Shown: positions 60,788 through 64,000 of the stretch, piece by piece
How the letters are laid out: each line of letters starts with the position of its first letter
How positions within the stretch are numbered: the stretch's first letter is position 1
NCBI RefSeq assembly: GCF_019649055.1
Contig: NW_026570228.1
Span: 2,046,001 to 2,110,000 of the forward strand
Length of the DNA stretch: 64,000 bases
Source: Paramacrobiotus metropolitanus
Lineage: Eukaryota; Tardigrada; Eutardigrada; Parachela; Macrobiotidae
Direction: 5' to 3'
The notes under the pieces: generated by a model
Seen by the model: only the letters and a program-made list of their open reading frames with translations
Databases searched by the model: none
What the model was told of the DNA's origin: nothing
Translations under genes and position numbers: made by a program

Positions 60788-63700
60788 GAATTAGTAATTT
60801 ACTGGGTCAGATTTCTCCGCTACAGCAAAAATCACCATGTAAGCAATCGATCGGTTTAATGGACACAAGATATTGCAAGTAAGTAATTTTTTTTTCGCTG
60901 ACGTAAGTTCCACCGGTGAAGTTTCCAGAAATGAAGAGCTGCTCGAAGGTTACAATTAGAGAACAACGTAGCAAATGCAGCGGGGTAACACATTCTTTAT
61001 AACACTAAAAATATGTGTGTCTGTATATGTATAATGTAAGTACTGAGTGTCAGCATCTAATAAAAGTTTTCAAAAAATACTGGTTTTGCGGTTTTTATTG
61101 CTAGTTTAGCTGTTAGTTTAATAATGAAACTGCTAAATAACGTTTTTATTACCAATGTATAATTGAATTACAGTAAGAATAGTACAGGTGGTACAGGTCT
61201 GGTGATGACCAATTTAATTGCTTCAGTCAAATTCAGTATTAAACATGAATTTTGTCGTTTACTTACTATAGTGTGAGACCTCTGCCTATACTAAATTCTT
61301 GATATTGTATATAATTATTTGCTTCAGTAATCATTAGAAACTGCTACGGAATAATCTACGATTAACTGTTAATTATTGCTTAAGCCGTATACTGCCATCT
61401 GCATTAAAAGATTGCTCTGTGTACGATCGACCTTTGCCGAACTAATCTGGAGGAAAAGTGTTCCCACGCATAAAAAGGCCATTGTATACCGGATGAAAGA
61501 ATTGCAGAAGTCCCCGGCTACTGCGCGGTCGATGTCTTTAATGGACGCGTGCAAAGAAACTATGGACCGGTTAAATAGGGATGAATAGATTTGTACGGAG
61601 AAATTAAATGGGCTAAATGCGCTAAAAGCTCTTTGATTCCTCGCAGGCAAACAGCTGCAAATGAGAGATTACAGTGAGGATTTGTGGATCTGCTACTTGT
61701 GATGTGCTTTTATTTGGCCACAATCTAGAATACATGTTTAATTAATCCGTGGTAACTTCTTTTCTTATTATAGACTTGCTTTTGACGGGTAAATCTGAAT
61801 AGGCTGGTAAGATGTGCCTCATGGCAGTTTTACGTAATAAGCAGTTTTTTGACAGCGCTCTCGTGATCGTGAATGCATTCTAACTCCCGTAGGCATGAAG
61901 AGCTTCCTGTATTCTTGCCTATGCCTTACAGATTCAAATTTACGTTAAAAAGAAGCAACATTAATTAAACAATGCAGTGCATTACATACAAGCATACTAT
62001 CTAAAACAATAATACAATATCGTATTTTTTAGACACTATCGTATAAAACCTGAACTTTAATTTCACGTTATATAAGCATACGAGTACGAGCATACAGTTT
62101 ACCATAACATTAAATATAACTTTATCGCTTAAAAACAAAACATAGTGCTTATTTTTAGTTTTACAAAATACAAAAGCAGCTACAGATTTCCATTAGTGCC
62201 CTGTGTCCGAACGTATTAATATAAAAAAATATGTACAAGCATTTACCAGCGCACGCAATGCTACCCATCATACGAGCAAACTACAGATAGTAGGAATGGT
62301 TGGCAACACCTTCTTTTTAAAATTATTATTAAATTAAGAACTGAGAAAGGAAATGAATACTGTTTATACATATTTCTGCATTTTAACAATTCGCACAACA
62401 ATGAGCCTTTGACAGTAGTTTTGTTTTACACACTTCACATCGTTTCAGCTGGTGAAGATTTAGTCAAATAAGCGTTCAGAATGTGTCGACTTAACGGACA
62501 CTCGACGTCCAAGTGCCGCAAAAGGATAGCGCAACGGGAGCGCTACTCCATGGACTGTTTACATAGTTTTATGGAAGGTGTTAAGGATTTAGAGCAGATC
62601 CCAATAGTATTCGGATAGAGGGAGAGAATATCGAGTTTTCTTTAATATCAGCTGTGTTTGAAATAAAGTGCCTGATTTTAACTCCCGACATTTTTTAATC
62701 CAATTTCCATTGAAACGAATCCTGTAGCCGGTAAGTATAAGCGCCGGCTGTATAAAGTGAATGTTGGGATTCGGGTTTCCATTTCCAGTTTAATGCATCT
62801 GATCAACATGGTGTCCATGCTCTGCTCGACCGTGGTGGATGGATCAAAACGCTGACTTAATTCATAGAACATTTCCGGGCTTCAGCTGTCGCGGATTGAA
62901 TTTCTTCTCTTCCATAGTTTAACTTTTATTTATCCGACTATGTGAGGAATAAGTGGTCAAACTTAACACTGTAATACACTAATGCATTGCATTAATCCAC
63001 AGGAAATACAAAACAAAATTCATTTTTCTCATATAACAGAATTTTTTGAATATATGATATATGAAAACCTTATTTTTTTTAGAAAGGTTTTCCAAACTGG
63101 AAAAGGTTACCGCTATGTGGAAGACACTTCAAGACAGTGAATTTTTCTGCAGTTTATGCAAATTAAATTCAAATTATAGAGACTACGCATCTGGTCCTTT
63201 ACTAGTTACGTGATGCTCGTTTTCGAACTTCATTTTTTTCATCGTACAGTAAACAAGGCAGTCATATAGTGTGCTATGTTAATCAAATTTCACAAAAAGA
63301 TCTATTAATTTTAATTCTGCTAAAATTATTAGAAACACAAAAAAGCCAGCTGCCGGAATAATGTCACGTACACCAAAGTTAGTACTTGATAGTAAACTTG
63401 AAATTTATTTATTGTAATCATCAGTAATCATTACTATTAGGGCGTTAATAATCCCAATGGAATAAAATTTACAACCGACGAACATACTGTGCAGAGACGC
63501 AGACTGTGTCACACGTTAGGTTTATGAATCACCTTTCACGCTCTAAAGCCGGGCTGCTCACACAATCGCGTCAAGCGGTAGTTGTGACAAAAAACAGCTA
63601 TCGAACAGTAATTCGCACACAATGCATATTAAGCATGAACCAGCTCGTTTAATCTGTTGAGGCATTTGATATTTCTTTTCCGACTTAGAGTTCAAGAAGA

Positions 63701-64000
63701 AAATCTGTATTGAAATTATGGATTTATACCGCTATTATTAAGGGATCAGATTTTCTTGTTGGGCCGCTGGTATTAAATGTGCGCATAGTGCCTGTGGGGC
63801 ATGTTGAAGAGTAGTGTGACAGGCAGGCCGCAGTTGTCGTCAGCTAGCTCGATCGGCCGGCTAAGCGAGCGTCTAAAGCGTCTGTTGTCACCCATATATA
63901 TATGGCCACAACAGAGTTAGAGAGCGCGGCTAACCGGGATTAGGAAATGGAATATCGCCGCACAACACAAAACATCATCATCGTCGTCAACGTGATCAAA
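60788..64000. other. Right-end region without supported genes
   Basis: Short open frames at 61376-61588 (plus), 62481-62618 (plus) and 62678-62872 (minus) look somewhat protein-like but lack start, splice or domain support. The final kilobase has only stop-rich AT sequence and a more GC-rich patch from about 63790 (GCCTGTGGGG, CGATCGGCCGG). That patch could belong to a promoter of a gene beyond the window. Confidence 0.35.

Noticed and set aside
61376-61588. Plus-strand frame with charged helix-like C-terminus (MKELQKSPATARS)
   Set aside because: Composition is plausible but there is no supported start, acceptor or domain.
62678-62872. Minus-strand frame beginning MFYELSQRFDPS
   Set aside because: Faintly like a nuclear-receptor ligand-domain helix, but too short and without donor or acceptor support.

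Overview
The window is animal nuclear DNA. Genes are split by GT-AG introns, mostly 60-150 nt with a few of 1-5 kb. Animal-specific families are present: BTB/BACK, Kelch, Aurora kinase, a CaMKK-type kinase, NSUN4, YIF1, Ly6/uPAR and CPAP1 cuticle proteins. The CPAP1 chitin-binding proteins point to a moulting invertebrate. A tardigrade or small arthropod is my guess from general character only; no marker here settles the taxon. Exon boundaries below were placed by hand from splice consensus, reading-frame continuity and comparison between paralogs.

Left third (1-21.6 kb), mostly housekeeping and signalling. The 3' end of a Kelch-repeat gene (1-948) is followed by two adjoining long hairpins and a stray copy of the last NSUN4 exon. 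A BTB/BACK gene with one break in frame (2773-4285) converges on NSUN4 (minus, 4542-7032). NSUN4 is head-to-head with YIF1 (7615-9848). Two tandem CaMKK-like kinases follow on the minus strand (10549-13355 and 15602-18957). The second is head-to-head with an Aurora kinase (19727-21573).

Middle (22-40 kb), secreted and surface proteins. It holds a transposon-like inverted-repeat element, a CPAP1 cuticle protein (23370-24861), a folate-receptor-like protein with a GPI-type tail (26202-30611) and a Ly6/uPAR protein (31636-32429). Next is a minus-strand cluster of four copies of a secreted LRR-like gene; only the rightmost (37739-38779) is intact.

Right third (40-64 kb). A second folate-receptor-like gene (40716-47679) has a 5-kb first intron with palindromes and an inverted pair of 16-bp repeat arrays. 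A coiled-coil/FG-rich protein follows (48600-50648), then a second, mucin-extended CPAP1 gene on the minus strand (51455-54752). Beyond 54.8 kb the DNA is gene-poor: an orphan RRM exon, a possible activin-receptor-like ectodomain exon and little else.

The strongest theme is local duplication: kinase pair, NSUN4 fragment, LRR array, and CPAP1 plus folate-receptor pairs flanking the LRR/Ly6 region with one member inverted. The folate-receptor-like, Ly6, CPAP1 and LRR products are all predicted secreted or surface-exposed, so 23-55 kb reads as an extracellular-protein neighbourhood. That they work together is inference.
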